Source: Cryptomeria japonica
Lineage: Eukaryota; Streptophyta; Pinopsida; Cupressales; Cupressaceae
Length of the DNA stretch: 64,000 nt
Direction: 5' to 3'
Assembly: GCF_030272615.1 (NCBI RefSeq)
Contig: NC_081405.1
Coordinates: forward strand, 654,124,920-654,188,919
Shown one piece after another: positions 10,214 through 22,463 of this stretch (positions within the stretch are counted from its first letter, which is position 1; every line of letters begins with the position of its first letter). Made by a program: the position numbers and the translations under genes. The notes under the pieces are model-generated. The model saw nothing but the letters and a program-made list of their open reading frames with translations, was not told the origin of the DNA and searched no databases.

Positions 10214-12387
10214 TGTTGGCATTGTGTTATCATTGATGTCAACTGGTATGGGAAGACCACCAGTAGATGAGATGTATGTGCAACACTGAAATGTAGTATA
10301 GGATGTGATATCTTGGATATCACCTTGTGTTGTAGAACATCAGTAATGTAAGAAAGATGACCTCAGGAGTCACCTACACACAAGATAATTCCTGACTTGT
10401 GTGATGAGATAGAGAGGTGTTTGAGTGGTTGTTTATGATGAAGAGGCAGAATGTTATCTGGATCACACCCACACTGGAAGAGAAGATTGAATAGGTCATT
10501 GGTATGTTGTGAGGTTGCTGAACAATAGGACTCCCACCAGATGAAGATGCAGTCATCATGAGAAGCAATAACTGACAGTGTATGTGCTAACACTAGTTCA
10601 CATATGCCTGTTTGAGGATATGTTTCACAAACAAGGAACTCACATGAGAAAATGACAAGGTGTTCCTCCACCAAGTAAGTGGAGCTTATCCCCTATATGC
10701 ATTAAGTGCATTATAGTTTGGTGGATAAGAGTAAATAGGTAAAGGAAAGAACTTGAAGGATCACTCTAGATCCATCGGTAAACTAAGGGAATGCCTTAAG
10801 TGCATGAGATCATGCACTAGACCAACACATATGGCATGCTGAGTAGATATAGTTAGAGGAGAATGGTCTAACTGATGAAGGAGTCTAGTGAAGGATGATG
10901 ACTGATATCATCAAGAGTGATAATCAGTATGTAAAGCTCACCTGTAATATGAGCAAGGTACAAAATGTAGATATGATAAGGTTACCAGTACAATGCGTGA
11001 CACCAGTGAGGTTAATGAATCGACAGGAAAAAGGAACCGGTTGAGTAGTTGATTAGTGATCCCATTTGAACCAACATGAAGTGCCAATATGGTAGTTAGT
11101 CAATATGGATGTCACATGAAGTCAACGTGGTGAAAACACATTTGGGTAAAGATGGAATGTACATCGACAGGGTTGTTGCAGGGTTGGTCGACTTTAATGA
11201 GATGTCACTCAAATCACTAGATAGGTTGTAGAGCTATTGTAGGGGTTTGAGGCTTGAGGTCTGGAAGACAACTACGAGTCAGCTAAGAGCAATTTAGAAG
11301 ATCGAGATGATGGAGGAAACAACATGACAGATCTTTTGTGATTGACCAAGGGATCAGCTATGAGGGTAAAAAGAAAGTCGCCAGAGATGAAAGTAGTGAT
11401 CTAGGAGATGCAAAAATGGCAGAGCTGTGCAATTAGATGTCAGAAAGATTAGATTGTCCAAGCTTCGATTGGATTTGTTTTGCCTCGAGGATGGTGAGGA
11501 AACCCTAACTACTTGGATTTTGAATTGCTTTTTGGAGGGAAAACCTTGCTATAAGTGTGGGGGCCGAAGAGGATGGTTGTTGTTGCTGGATAGAAGAAGA
11601 TGGTGTGATTGTGAAGTTAAAGGCTTCTGCAAGTAAGAGAAGATCAGCCAAGTTCTCAATGAGCATCTATGAAGAGAGTGTGAGTGAGAGATCACCTAGT
11701 TGAAGCATTCAACTGGTTGGAAAGAAGAACCAGTAGTACTCATACCAGTAGAACAAAGGTGAAGGAGGCTGTAGAGAAGATAGACAGAGAACCGATAGAG
11801 AGTTGGATCGGTGAAGAGCAGATTAGGGAGGAGGAGATATAATGAGAGAAATTTAGATGAGAGATAAATTGGTAGGGTATACCAGCAAAGGAGCAGCAGG
11901 TGAAGAGTAGCAAAGAAGTGATTCAGTGAAGCAGAGAAGGTATCTCACCGATAGAGTAAGATATGTATAATAGTTGCAAGATTCACTTGTAACAAGACAA
12001 CTACGTATGTATTTGATGTTTACATTGTGTACACTGAGTTGTAGCTCGATATAGGGGTTGCGGCTCCTTGGGTTGGTGCTCCTTTGGGTTGTAGCCCATA
12101 AATGAGGTAGGGGTTGGTGCTCCTTGGGTTGGTACCCTAAAAATTTGTAACTATGTTTATTTTTGAGGTTGGATTGGAGCAGTAGACTCCAACAACATTA
12201 CTCAATGAGGTTTTTCCCATCTTGGGTTTTCCTCATATATGCTGGTGTTATGTGATGTCCCCTTGTGAGTGTGTTTGCATTTAAGCTAGTCTCCTCCTTA
12301 ACCAGTAAGTCTACATTGAGTTAAATCTATCAATCGGTATGCTCACATAGGACTGCAAAAGAGAAAGAGATTTGAGAACCACTGATT
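10214..12387 (+). repeat. 3' LTR of A, main part
   Basis: It starts TGTTGGCATTG directly after the polypurine tract and continues to 12387, where B is inserted. The missing 38 bases are at 56918-56955. TGATT at 12383-12387 is the left target duplication of B. An open frame of 69 codons (11427-11636, CYKCGGRRGW) has an in-frame counterpart with stops in the 5' LTR; I do not consider it a proven gene. Confidence 0.85.
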
Positions 12388-12761
12388 TGATGAATACTAA
12401 GAGGGGGGGTGAATTAGTATACCCAATAACTTAAACAAACACTTAAGAAATTTAACTATAGACCGGTGTAGCAGGTTAAATAATAAGCTGATTAGAACAT
12501 AAACAAGCCAAATAGCAAATAAAGCATTCACCTACAGAAGTGAAATCACCATAACACAAGATGTTTTGACTTGGAAACCCAAACGGGAAAAATCACGGTG
12601 AGTAAAACTCATAAGTCAACTATCTGCAGAATAGTAACCAGACTGGTTAAGGTCAGACCGATTAAGGTCTTACAATGTTCTTCACCAGACTACCCTATTA
12701 AAGGATTTCAGATTCACAACTATGAACCGCCTTGTTAGAGGATTTACAATAGGCTTGGTTG

Positions 12762-13549
12762 TGTTAGGATTCCCAAAGATACTTTGAAGAGGGGGGGTGT
12801 GAATCAGTATCTAATTGATTAACAGATTTTCTAACCTTATCAAGTAAATTGCATTCCAATACAATGTACTAGTAAACAAGAATTAATGCAGTAAATATGA
12901 ACAATAAACACAACATAGAAAGGACACCATAACACAATATTTTTGGTGAGGAAACCCGGTGTGGCAAAAACCTTGGTGGGATTTGTGACCCACAATATTC
13001 ACTCATTGGCCAATGAATGGATATTACTTACAATAGTGTTGCCTGGACATGCAGGAAGGCCAACTGCCTAGAGCTCACTGCTCAATCACAAAAGAAAGTC
13101 TCACAAAATTACAAAATGGATTATGGAAATCCAATGTGATGTACTACTACAAAAAGAATCTTCTATGCCAGGTTCAGAACCAGTTTAAGCTCATACAACA
13201 ACCATAAACCTTACTCCAAAATCTTCCTTAATATTCGCTCATCATATCCATCCTATCATCTATGTGTATATATCTGAAATGATCTTCAAGATCTCATACT
13301 TATATATGAGTCTTATTACAATATGTCATGTCGGCTTACAAAAAGATATTATAATTAAATACAATATAAAATAATCAAAATCATGTCGGTTGGGGTGCCT
13401 GTAATCATCTTTGTCACTGTCGGTGAACTATCTGCCGGTGTAGAGTCTATCGGTGCTAGTGCCTGCTTGTGCCATAAGATTGCAAGGTTACCATCAATGA
13501 CAATACTTTCATTCATCTACAATTCTCATTTGAGTGTGCAATGCCAACA
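12762..13549 (-). repeat. 3' LTR of D
   Basis: 788 bp, from TGTTAGGATTCCC to AATGCCAACA. It pairs with 14879-15664 at roughly 91-92% by eye over the first 250 bases. Confidence 0.88.
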
Positions 13550-13712
13550 ATCTCCCCCTTTGGCATTGATGGAAACACCCATGAGAAAAATTCAAAATTG
13601 TACCCAAAAATTGAATTCCAAAAATCTTACCAAAACTATGTGCTCCCCCCTGAGAAGATGATCTCTAAGTCATTGGATTTTTCTCTTCTCTACTACTCCC
13701 CCTTTGACATCA
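13550..13712 (-). promoter_or_regulatory. Polypurine tract cluster of D
   Basis: Minus strand: AAAGGGGGAGAT abuts the LTR at 13550-13561. TCAGGGGGGAGCACA lies near 13639-13653, and TCAAAGGGGGAGTAGTA near 13692-13708. Same arrangement as in E, H and B. Confidence 0.7.
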
Positions 13713-13768
13713 ATTGCAAAGGTTGTCAAAATGTCAATTGAGTTTACTTATCAGCTAGAATCCTATAA

Positions 13769-14807
13769 CTAGTTGGTTACAATCTGAAAAAGGTCTGCTA
13801 ATACAAAATTCAAGCTCTCTATGAACCTGGAACTATCCTTCAATGATACCTCTATTCTTTGAATGGTACCAGTGAGGTGATGCATTTTCTCTTCCAATGT
13901 CTTAATTCCTTGAACAAGTGCCTCTGATATCTCTTTCCTTAAAGAGATGAGGTAATCCAATTTGGGACTAAGTCTGCTTTTAAGTTCTTTTGCCTTGTAT
14001 TTTATTCTTTCCTTTTCTTTCTCTAATTTTTCAAGTTTCTCCACAAAACCTACTATCTCCTACTCTATAACTGATATTGGTTCGGAGGAACCAATGATGT
14101 TGTCAGATATATCATTTATTTCTTTATGCACTTTATTGATCTTCTTGTCTATATCCACTGTCAAAATATTAGTCTTGCATGTGTCTCTGTACAACTCCTT
14201 AAACTCCATTATTGTTTTGCTTAGTGTTAGAGCTTTCACCAACTTCAAAGCCAAGTCCATTAGTGTCTCCATTAGGTTTTTGATTTTTTAGCATGTTATC
14301 AAGTTCCTCTGAACTTTTCTTGAATTTATCTTTGTGTTGATTTGCAGTAGCCAACTCATTTTCCAAGAATCCCTTCTGTCTCATAAGTTCAGTTTTATCA
14401 TTTTCCATGTGGATCAGATCTATCTTCAACATATCATTTTCATGACTAAGTCTTATATTTTTAGTTCCAACATCATTGAATCTTCCAGTCAAGTCATCTT
14501 CATTCTTCTTTTTGTCTTCAACATCTTTACAAAATCTCATAGTCATATCTTGCATCTCATTCCTCAAGGTCATGTTTTCTTGCTTCATCTTGCTTACAAG
14601 ATCATTAAGAGTTTCATTTTCATCATCATCACTCTGTATCTTCTCATGAAGTTCTCTTATTTTGTTTCTAGCAATAGTAAGATTCTCCTGAAGTCCTTGA
14701 ATGAATTCCTATGCAGTCTTCAGATCATCTTCAAGTTTGATATTCTTCAACTTTTTTGCATCATAATCTGAAAGAGTTGTTTCCAATTGCTTTCTCAAAC
14801 TTTCCAT
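13769..14807 (-). pseudogene. Fused gag start and ORF2 end of D
   Basis: The frame from ATG 14807 gives a coiled coil (MESLRKQLETTL, NEMQDMTMRFCKDVEDKK) matching the gag of E up to NGLGFEVGE near 14245. There it switches to a coiled coil that matches the C-terminal end of the E ORF2: FKELYRDTCKTN, then VDIDKKINKVHKEIN, ending FIESLNFVLADLFQIVTN. The deletion junction is near 14224-14245. A stop near 14710 and frame changes break it. No zinc knuckle is left. Any product would be a pure coiled-coil protein; expression is unknown. Confidence 0.75.
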
Positions 14808-14864
14808 TTGTACCAGTGTCAGAATCTCCCTCAAGCTATTAGGCTTCTAAAAATAGAGGACCAA

Positions 14865-14876
14865 GCTCTGATACCA
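14865..14876 (-). promoter_or_regulatory. Primer binding site of D
   Basis: Minus strand TGGTATCAGAGC, two bases from the 5' LTR; initiator methionine tRNA type. Confidence 0.85.
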
Positions 14877-14878
14877 AT

Positions 14879-15664
14879 TGTTAGGATTTCCAAAGATACT
14901 AAGAGGGGGGGGGGTGAATCAGTATCTAACCAGTTAATAGATTTTCTGATATTATTAAATAAATTGCATTCCAAAATAGTGTACCGGTAAACAAGAATTA
15001 ATGTAGCAAATATGAACAATAAACACAACATAGAAAGCACACCATAACACAATATTTTTGGTGAGGAAACCCGGTGTGGGAAAAACCTCGGTGGGATTTG
15101 TGACCCACAATATTCACTCACTAGCCAATGAATGGATATTACTTACAATAGTGGTGCCTTCACATGCAGGAAGGCCAACTACCTAGAGCTCACTACTCAA
15201 TCACAAAAGGAAGTCTCAGTGATTTACAAAATAGATTATAGAAATCCAATGTGATGTACTACTACAAAAAGCATCTGCTATGCCAGGTTCAGTACCAGTT
15301 TAAGCTCATACAACAACCATAAACCTTACTCCAAAATCTGCCTTAATATTCACTCATCATATCCATCCTATCATCTATGTGTATATATCCGAAATGATCT
15401 TCAATATCTCATACTTATATATGAGTCTTATTACAATATGCCATGTTGGCTTACAAAAAGATAGTATAATTAAATACAATATACAATAATCAAAATCCTA
15501 TCGGCTGGGGTGTTGGTAATCATCTTTTTCATTGTTGGTGAACTATCTGCTGATGTAGACTCTATCAGTGTCGGTGCCTGCTAGTGCCATAGGATTGCAA
15601 GGTTGCCATCAATGACAATACCTTCAATCATCTACAATTCTCATTGGAGTGTGCAATGCCAACA
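14879..15664 (-). repeat. 5' LTR of D
   Basis: 786 bp. On the minus strand it runs from TGTTGGCATTGCACACTCC to AATCCTAACA. It contains the block GAGCAGTGAGCTCTAGG (minus strand) shared with E and J, the U5 block with GGTTTTTCCCACACCGGG, and a C-rich tail. A CATATATAAG box near 15413-15423 may be the TATA box. Confidence 0.88.
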
Positions 15665-16380
15665 GGTTGGGCCTAGCTAGTTAAGGGTTTCAGACTTGTC
15701 AAAGATATTAGTAATCAACAAGTGATTGATCTAGATAGTAGCATAGAATGCTTGATTAGATCCTTGACAACTCCTTGTTAATGCATTCAAGCATTACTTC
15801 AGTCTTCTATGTTTTGCACTCTCAATCTAAATCATGAGATACCTTTTCTCGATCAGACCTAATCTTCTCTCAAAGACTTGCACATATCAACTTCTCTTCT
15901 ATATCAAAAAACCTAGGCATGATGTCCTTATATAGGAACTTGATTTCATGTCGGTCCAATAAGATTAGACTACAATTTTCTAGGTACAGTGCATCTAGAC
16001 ACATTTGATAACACAACACAGAAACACTGCCATAGTGTTGGTGGATGATAACTCATCACACATTACATGTATACCGGTTAACTAAATATACTGATCAATG
16101 GTTAACAAGTGAAGACTGGAAAACTAGAACATAGTGTTCCAATCAAAAGATTAACTGTTGCTTGGGGTCTTCGTTTAGCTTTATATCTTCATACCGCTTG
16201 GGGTCTTCAGTCATACTAAGATCGGTAAGCATTTTCTACACAACATCGATAGTATTCAACAAACAAAGAATATACATACAATACCGGTTAGAAAAGCTAT
16301 CAGTTGAGAATAATTCATACATCAAATAAGTCTGTGTCTATCAATGACAATCAAAACTAAACATCATCAAAATACCAACA

Positions 16381-16575
16381 ATCTCCCCCTTTGGCATTGA
16401 TGGCAACACTTAGGAAATTTTTTTACATCCAAGTGCTTTTGCAAAACAAAAATAGATGCCATCAGCAAAATTACTCCCCCTAAGCATATACACTACTCCC
16501 TTTGCAAAAATTACAAGTGTGTACAAAAATTTGTGATACTCACCAAAATTTTAAGATACACTACTCCCCCTTTGC
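16381..16575 (-). promoter_or_regulatory. Polypurine tract cluster of B
   Basis: Minus strand: CCAAAGGGGGAGAT abuts the 3' LTR at 16381-16394. Further tracts are at about 16470-16481 (TTAGGGGGAGTAAT) and 16560-16574 (GGCAAAGGGGGAGTAG). Confidence 0.7.
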
Positions 16576-16823
16576 CAACAATGACAAAGTAATGCAAAAT
16601 ATTGCCATTTTGCATAACATAAAAACATAGTATGTGTTCATGACAATAAAGATTAAAACTTCTCAAAAAGAGATTTAAAGTTTTTCATGAAATTCTTATG
16701 TCTGAAGACCACGACTCAAGAAGCGAGGCAGCAATTTCACTCTTGGTCTTCATCTAGAGATGGCTAATTCTTCCTTCACATCTATGGTGCTCAACTCTTG
16801 TGTCACAGTGATAGCCTCTAAGT

Positions 16824-18146
16824 TCAAGAAGCACTTCTGATGAATTTGCAATTTTGGCAATAGGAGCAATTGAAGCTCCTACAGATCTCGAGTCCAGTTT
16901 CATATCTATGAGTCAAGCTTTGCAATCTAATGTTGATAATGATGACAATGTGTCCATAGGCTGTGAGCAGATCATAGGGCAGTTTGAAGTTGCCGCTGTA
17001 CTTATGTAACTTTGTTTTTAATAGTGTCTTTTGTTTCAAAGCATCTTCACAAAATAGGTGAGGTTGGTAGATTTTACTCAAGAGTAGGTGACCTTCACCC
17101 ATAGTTGAACTTATATCACCTTTTTTTTAAGCAATTTTGCCCGGTCTTCATTCATGTACTGTAATAAAGAAACTACGAGTGCCTTTTCATAGCTTTTTTT
17201 TGCTATGGCTTGGGCAACATCTTCCAAACATTGTACCTGGTCATCGACTACTATGCAAAGAAATTTGAGCTTTGCTAGCAAGGAATCGGTACTGGGGAGG
17301 TTAGTACCAGGGATTAGATTGGAGAGGGTGTCAATAACAAACTGAATGACATCCTTCTCTTTCTTTTTCCCCAGTTCTTCCAATCTCTCCTACACTAATT
17401 GAATGCTTCGCAGTAGCTCAGTCTCATCAACTGATTGGGTCAGACAGGAAAGAGTCAAATCAGTGGAACTGGTGGAATCAACCTACTTGGCTTGATCTCC
17501 GGTTGCCTTAGGAATCTATTCTCCATCTTTGGCCTTGACCTCCACTTGTCTTCTCTTCTCCTCTTCTTCTTTTTCTTGGGCTACCTTGGCAACCTTCACT
17601 TTCTCCTCTTGTTTCTTCCTCTCTTCTTCTCTCTTTTTCTCCTCTTCCTTTTTCTTTCTTGTTTCATTCCTCTTCTCCTCTTCTTCATGCTTCTTCTTTT
17701 CCTCTTCTTCCTTCCTCTTCTTCTCTTCTTCCTTCTTCTTCTTTTCCTCTTCTTCCTTCCTCTTCTTCTCTTCTTCTTTCTTCTTCTTTTCCTCTTCTTC
17801 CTTCTTCTTCTCTTGTCGTGCTTTCTCTACTTTCTCTTTCTCTTGTTTTTCTTTCTCTGCTTTCTATTTTTTTGCTTTCTCTTCCTTTTCTTTCTCTACT
17901 CTTTCTTTTTCAACTTCCTCCTTATCTAGAGTGGTATCCTCCATATCTAGTGCATCAACATCAATGGGGTCATTTTGTTCTACTATTATTTCACCCATAC
18001 TGTTAAAGACTACATCTAGTTTGGCTATGGATAGGTTAGGCTCTTGCTCAACCAATTGATTAGCTTCGTATACTTTTTACATGTTGACAACAGTTTTAAC
18101 CTTCAAATAAGTGTGTTTTTCCACTTCAAAATATTTTCCTTCGAGT
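16824..18146 (-). pseudogene. ORF2 of B, C-terminal part
   Basis: It continues the ORF2 begun at 39134 after the insertion of E. The minus strand reads LEGKYFEVEKHTYLKV, an acidic stretch with DPIDVDALDMEDTTLDKEE, a long lysine/glutamate tract (17530-17935), then a helical segment RLEELGKKKEKDVIQFVIDT and LNEDRAKLLKK-like ending near 17111. Several stops are present, and past 17111 the frame is poor. It corresponds in position to the coiled-coil end of ORF2 in E and H, but the sequence is more diverged. Function unknown. Confidence 0.6.
17530..17935 (-). repeat. Lys/Glu codon repeat tract in B ORF2
   Basis: About 400 bases of near-pure purine on the minus strand encode KKKEEEEKKRKEEEE-type repeats with an imperfect 30-45 bp period (clearest at 17690-17810). 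It predicts a long single charged helix. The plus strand reads as poly-Phe/Leu/Ser, which I take as the shadow frame. Confidence 0.7.
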
Positions 18147-18932
18147 TGTTAGGATTCCCAAACATACTGAGAGTTGTGGGTGAATCAATATCTAATCGGT
18201 TTAAAGATTTACTTGATTTAAAACATGTAAAGCATGTCAATAGAGTGTACCAATAAATCAAAAGTAATGCAGTAAACAAGAAAAACAATAACCACATGAA
18301 GAGCACACCATAACATAGTAGTTTAACGAGGAAGCCCGGTGTGGGAAAAACCTCAGTGGGATTTGTGACCCACAATATTCACTTACTAGCCAATAAGGGA
18401 ATATTACTGCTACAATAGGGGCCTGCACATGTAGGAAGGCTAAGTGCCTAGAGCTCACTGCTCAATTACAAAAGGAAATCACACTAACTTACAAAAATAG
18501 ATTATAATAATCCAATGTCTTGTACTGCTTCAAAATAGCATCTGCTATGCTAGATCTAGTACCAGTTTTAGCTCTACTGCATACATAAACCCTTAACCTA
18601 AAATTCGCATATTAGGTCTGCATTATTTTGCCTATCCTTAGTTACAAAATGTTCTATAATGATCTCATACATATATGATTCATCTTACAACTCGCCATGT
18701 TGGCTTACAATGATTTTACAATTAATACAAAATATATTACAAATAAAATTCCTATCAGCCTGGGTGTCGGTATCCTTTCTTTCACTACCAGTGTTCTATG
18801 TGTCGGTGTAGAGTTTGTCATTGTTGGTGTTGGTATAATTGTCTTGCTGGTATCATATGATTGCAATTTTACCATCAATGACAAAACCTTCAATCACCTA
18901 CAATTTCTCATTGGAGTGTGCATTTGCCAACA
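18147..18932 (-). repeat. 3' LTR of E
   Basis: 786 bp, from TGTTAGGATTCCCAAACATA to TTGCCAACA. Its partner is at 36600-37386 (787 bp). On the minus strand it contains GGTACTAGATCTAGCATAGC and GCAGATGCTATTTTGAAGC, which align with the J LTR near 59457-59506. Confidence 0.9.
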
Positions 18933-19122
18933 ATCTCCCCCTTTGGCATTGATGGCAACACTCATGAGAAAAATCCAAAAAGTGTCATCCAAAAGGAATT
19001 TGCCAAAATTGTCTTACCAAAAACTGTATGCCAAACATATGTGCTCCCCCTGAGCTGATGGTGTCTTCCGCTAATCATTTTTCTCTGCTAATCATTTTTC
19101 TCATTACCACTACTCCCCCTTT
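18933..19122 (-). promoter_or_regulatory. Polypurine tract cluster of E
   Basis: Minus strand: CCAAAGGGGGAGAT abuts the LTR at 18933-18946. TCAGGGGGAGCACAT lies at 19039-19053 and CCAAAGGGGGAGTAGT at 19108-19123. Confidence 0.72.
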
Positions 19123-19173
19123 GGCATCAATGACAAAGTTTGTCAAAGTGTCAACTGAGTGTGGTTTCCAGCT

Positions 19174-22100
19174 TCATCCCTGTAATCGGTTGGTTACAAT
19201 CTGAAAAAGGTCTACCAATACCAGATTCAGGCTCTCAGTGAACCATTCACTATCCTTTAATGCGGCCTTTGTCCTCTGAATTGTACTGGTGAGGTGTTGT
19301 GTTTGTTGTTCCGGTGTCTTCTATCCTTGAACCAATGTCTCAGATATCTATTTTCTCAAGGAGGCGAGGTAGTCCAATTTTGGACTGTCTCCATTTCAGA
19401 TCTTTTGCCTTTCCTTTTATTCTTTCCTTCTCTCTTTCAAATTTCTGAAGTTCCTCCTCAAAACCTATTATTTTCTGCTCAAAAACTGATAATGGTTTAG
19501 ATGAATTAATTAAATTGTCAGCTAATTTATTTATTTCTTCCTGTACCATACTAATCTTCTTGTCTATATCTACTATCAAAAGGTTTGTTTTACATGTATC
19601 TCTGTACAACTTTTTAAATTCTTTTAGTGTTTTACATAGTGCGCGTAAAAGAGTGTCAAATTGTCTCATGCACTTCTTTATTTCCTCTTCAAAGAATTTA
19701 TGTTTTTCTTTCTCAATTTTCTCTTTGAATGCTTCCTCATTTATTTGTTCAACTGTCACAATGTTGTCAGTAATATATTTAGACAATGTGTCAAAGTTGA
19801 TTTAAAGAATCTTTATTATCAACATTACACTTGGGTGTTGTCATTTTCAAAATTGGGATTCTATCATCAATAGCTTTGTATGCTTGTGCACTGCACTCTG
19901 TTATTTTCTTGATTGAATCCAATAGAACTTTTGTCACATTTGTTCATCTGAATTCTACCATGGAAGAACCAACAATCTATATTCCACCGATGTGAGTAAC
20001 TTCTTTGCTTGTAGTGACCTCTGGTAGGTCAGTTTGTGTTGGCATTTCTCTAAGCAAAGATTTGGGTTTCTCAGTTGTTGCCGGTGGCACTGTTTCTGCA
20101 TGAACCTGTTCCTGTGAGGGACCCTGTTTCTCTGCTTGTTTCTTAGTGTTGTTCACTACCGATTTTTATTCTATGCTACCTATTGCCAGTGGCTTAGTAG
20201 ATGAATCATTATGTACATCTGTGGTCTTTTCCTTTCTAGTGTCCAGGGTCATTGTAATGTTTTATGCCAGTGGCTCAGTTGCCACATCTGATTTCCTAGT
20301 TGATTCTTTATCCACCACAATATTGACTTTCTGAGTGTCAATGTTCATTGTATATAATACCTCAAAATCAAGATTTTTATCATCATGTGGTGTGTCCATA
20401 CTGTCAGTAGCTGGTTGATTGTCAGTAGTAACTACTGGTGGAGTATCTAGAGGCGGTGGGGATAAGTTGTCTGTTATTTTTATACTGGGTGGTCCACCAA
20501 CCTTACCTTTTCCCTTATCCTTTTGATATACCTTGATGGGTTTAGGGCTTCAATAATCTTCCTGTTTCTCCTTCTCTACAAAGAATATATCCCATGCATC
20601 AGTTGTTTCTTCTATTACCTCATTCACTCTACCTACCATCAGTGCTACATGCCGGTGAGAAGTTGAAAATACTAACCGATTAGCCTCAAAGATCAATTGA
20701 TCTATCTCTTTAGGTGAATTGATGGGATGTATAGCAAGTAGTTTTTCAATCTTTATTTTCTTATGAAGCTCAACAATAGCTAGCCTTCTAGCTTCTAGTC
20801 TATTATACAGATCTGTCGGTATTTCATCAACAACTTGCATCAAAAATTTCTTGTAAATATCTACGTGTAAGATTACACTGTTCTCTACTTTCTCCTTGTC
20901 ATCAATCGATAGTGTGTCATATAATTTGTTAATGTTTTTCAGCTTTCCATACTCTGTTATTTCATTGAGAATTTTATCAATGGGAGCAATAGTTTGTTGA
21001 GTCTTCTTCTTAGGGGTCATCTTCTTTTTCTTTGGAGTCAGTTTCTTTGCTGGGGGCCTCATTGCTTGTTGCTTCTATCTTGTTTTTCTAGGAGAAGGTG
21101 AGGGTACTGGTGAAGTTTTTCTCTTTCTTTCAACTCTTTTGAATTTAGCCGGTATGTCACTCTCAGAGGAAGTTGCGACCAATGATAGATGAACTTCCAG
21201 TTGAAGTTCTTCTAGTTCATTCTCCTTAATACTAGTTTCTCTTAATACATCTTCCTTGATAGCTTTTGCCTATCGGGTTCCTTTTCTAACAGTTGCCTCA
21301 ACCTTCTTAACCCTTTTTCTTTATTGAATTTGGCTTTCTATTGTTTCAGCACTGCCAAAAATGTTTTCTTCAGGTTTCTTTGGAGCTTCTAGGAGGGCTT
21401 TTGCATAAGTTTCTATTATGTTGTCATTAGTTTCATACCCCATTTCAGTTACCTAGACAGTTCTAGGAATAACTGCCTCCATCCAAATTTCATCCTTATA
21501 TTTGTCCACAATTTCTTGTGACAATCTAACTCTAGTTTTCATTCAGGCCTTCAATGCCTGAAAATACTCATTTATGTTATTTTCCCTATTCTCTCCCATG
21601 TTGTTCAGTAAATCTAACAATTGTTTGCCTACCAGTATATCAAAATTAAAATTTGTAATACCAATACTGGGTACTTGTTTGGTTATGTACAGCATCAAAC
21701 AAACAAGTAGGTTTCCAAATCTGAATGTTCCCTTTTTGTCTTTCTTTATCTTTCCCAAATTATCAATCAGATCATCTTTAAGCCATTCGCACACATCTAT
21801 TCTTGCATTATCTTTTATCATATCATAGGCACTTTTAATGCATAATCTAGAGACTAAGTTTAACCTATTTGCATGTGTAGTTTTGTAGCCTAAGATCATA
21901 CTGATAAATTTGACATTGATATCTGTTACATCATTTACCCTTAGTGATCTCTTGTCAAATGTTGCACCAATTAGGTCTATCACTATGTCATTTGAGACTC
22001 TCTTGGTTTTGTCAAGTCTATTACCGATGGAAGGTAACCCTGTTACAGCTTTGACAACTTCCTTAGTAATCTTGTGAATAGAGTCCAACCAGAAGAATTC

Positions 22101-22463
22101 ACCATGAACCCTACTTAGCACAATTCTTATGATATCCTTCAAAAAATCTGGGATACTAAGAATTTCTATAAAACCTAGGGTTTCTATTATCTTGTGTTTA
22201 GTTTTGACATTTCTGGATTCATCACAAATTACAGATTTATACATGTTTTTGATTTCATCATCACCCAATTCCTCTATATGACAATGTATATACATTCTAG
22301 GGTCTTCAGCATAAACTACTCCCTCAGGGATTTGGGAGAATGCACCTATGCTATCATCTTTCTTAGCAATTTCGAGAACTAGCTGAAAAACGGGTCTAGG
22401 TCGCTTAACAACTTCAACAATAGTAGGGTTTACAATAAATTCTGGAGTAGATGAAGAAGCCAT
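19174..22463 (-). pseudogene. ORF2 of E (conserved unknown protein, about 1,100 codons)
   Basis: The start is ATG 22463 (MASSSTPEFIVNPTIVEV), supported by the matching N-terminus in H (58186). The first 306 codons are open. The same frame continues to about 19800 with several in-frame stops, then one frameshift, and ends near 19174. N-terminal domain, about residues 1-300: MYIHCHIEELGDDEIKNMY, then IHKITKEVVKAVTGLPSIG, SMILGYKTTH, LGKIKKDKKGTFRFGNLL. Middle: basic MRPPAKKLTPKKKKMTPKKK (start 21062), then DLYNRLEARR and GRVNEVIEETTDAWD. C-terminus: coiled coil. The VTGLP motif in a helical domain recalls plant transposon-associated domains, but I cannot assign a family. It lies downstream of gag, where pol would be expected. 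Product and role are unknown. Confidence 0.75.

Larger units (their letters stand above)
12762..15664 (-). mobile_element. Element D: 2.9-kb deletion derivative of the E-type family
   Basis: LTRs of 788 and 786 bp flank a 1.3-kb interior with primer binding site, short fused coding remnant and polypurine tract. The target duplication GGTTG is at 12757-12761 and 15665-15669, inside the 3' LTR of B. Its LTRs are similar to those of E. The interior joins the start of the gag to the end of ORF2 and lacks the zinc knuckles and most of ORF2. Confidence 0.9.
12388..16380 (-). repeat. 3' LTR of B, split by D
   Basis: The parts 12388-12761 and 15670-16380 together give about 1,085 bp, against 1,123 bp for the 5' LTR at 55790-56912. 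It begins TGATGAATACTAAG on the plus strand and ends ATACCAACA. The 5' copy has an extra repeat-rich stretch near 56085-56140 (CCTGTTAG units) that is shorter here. Confidence 0.85.

Noticed and set aside
11427-11636. 69-codon frame inside the A LTR with CYKCGG
   Set aside because: The 5' LTR copy has stops in the same frame, no homology recognised; could be chance in a region of moderate GC.
17435-18059. Plus-strand open frames rich in Phe, Leu and Ser
   Set aside because: They are the complement of the Lys/Glu tract of B ORF2 and show no start context or domain.
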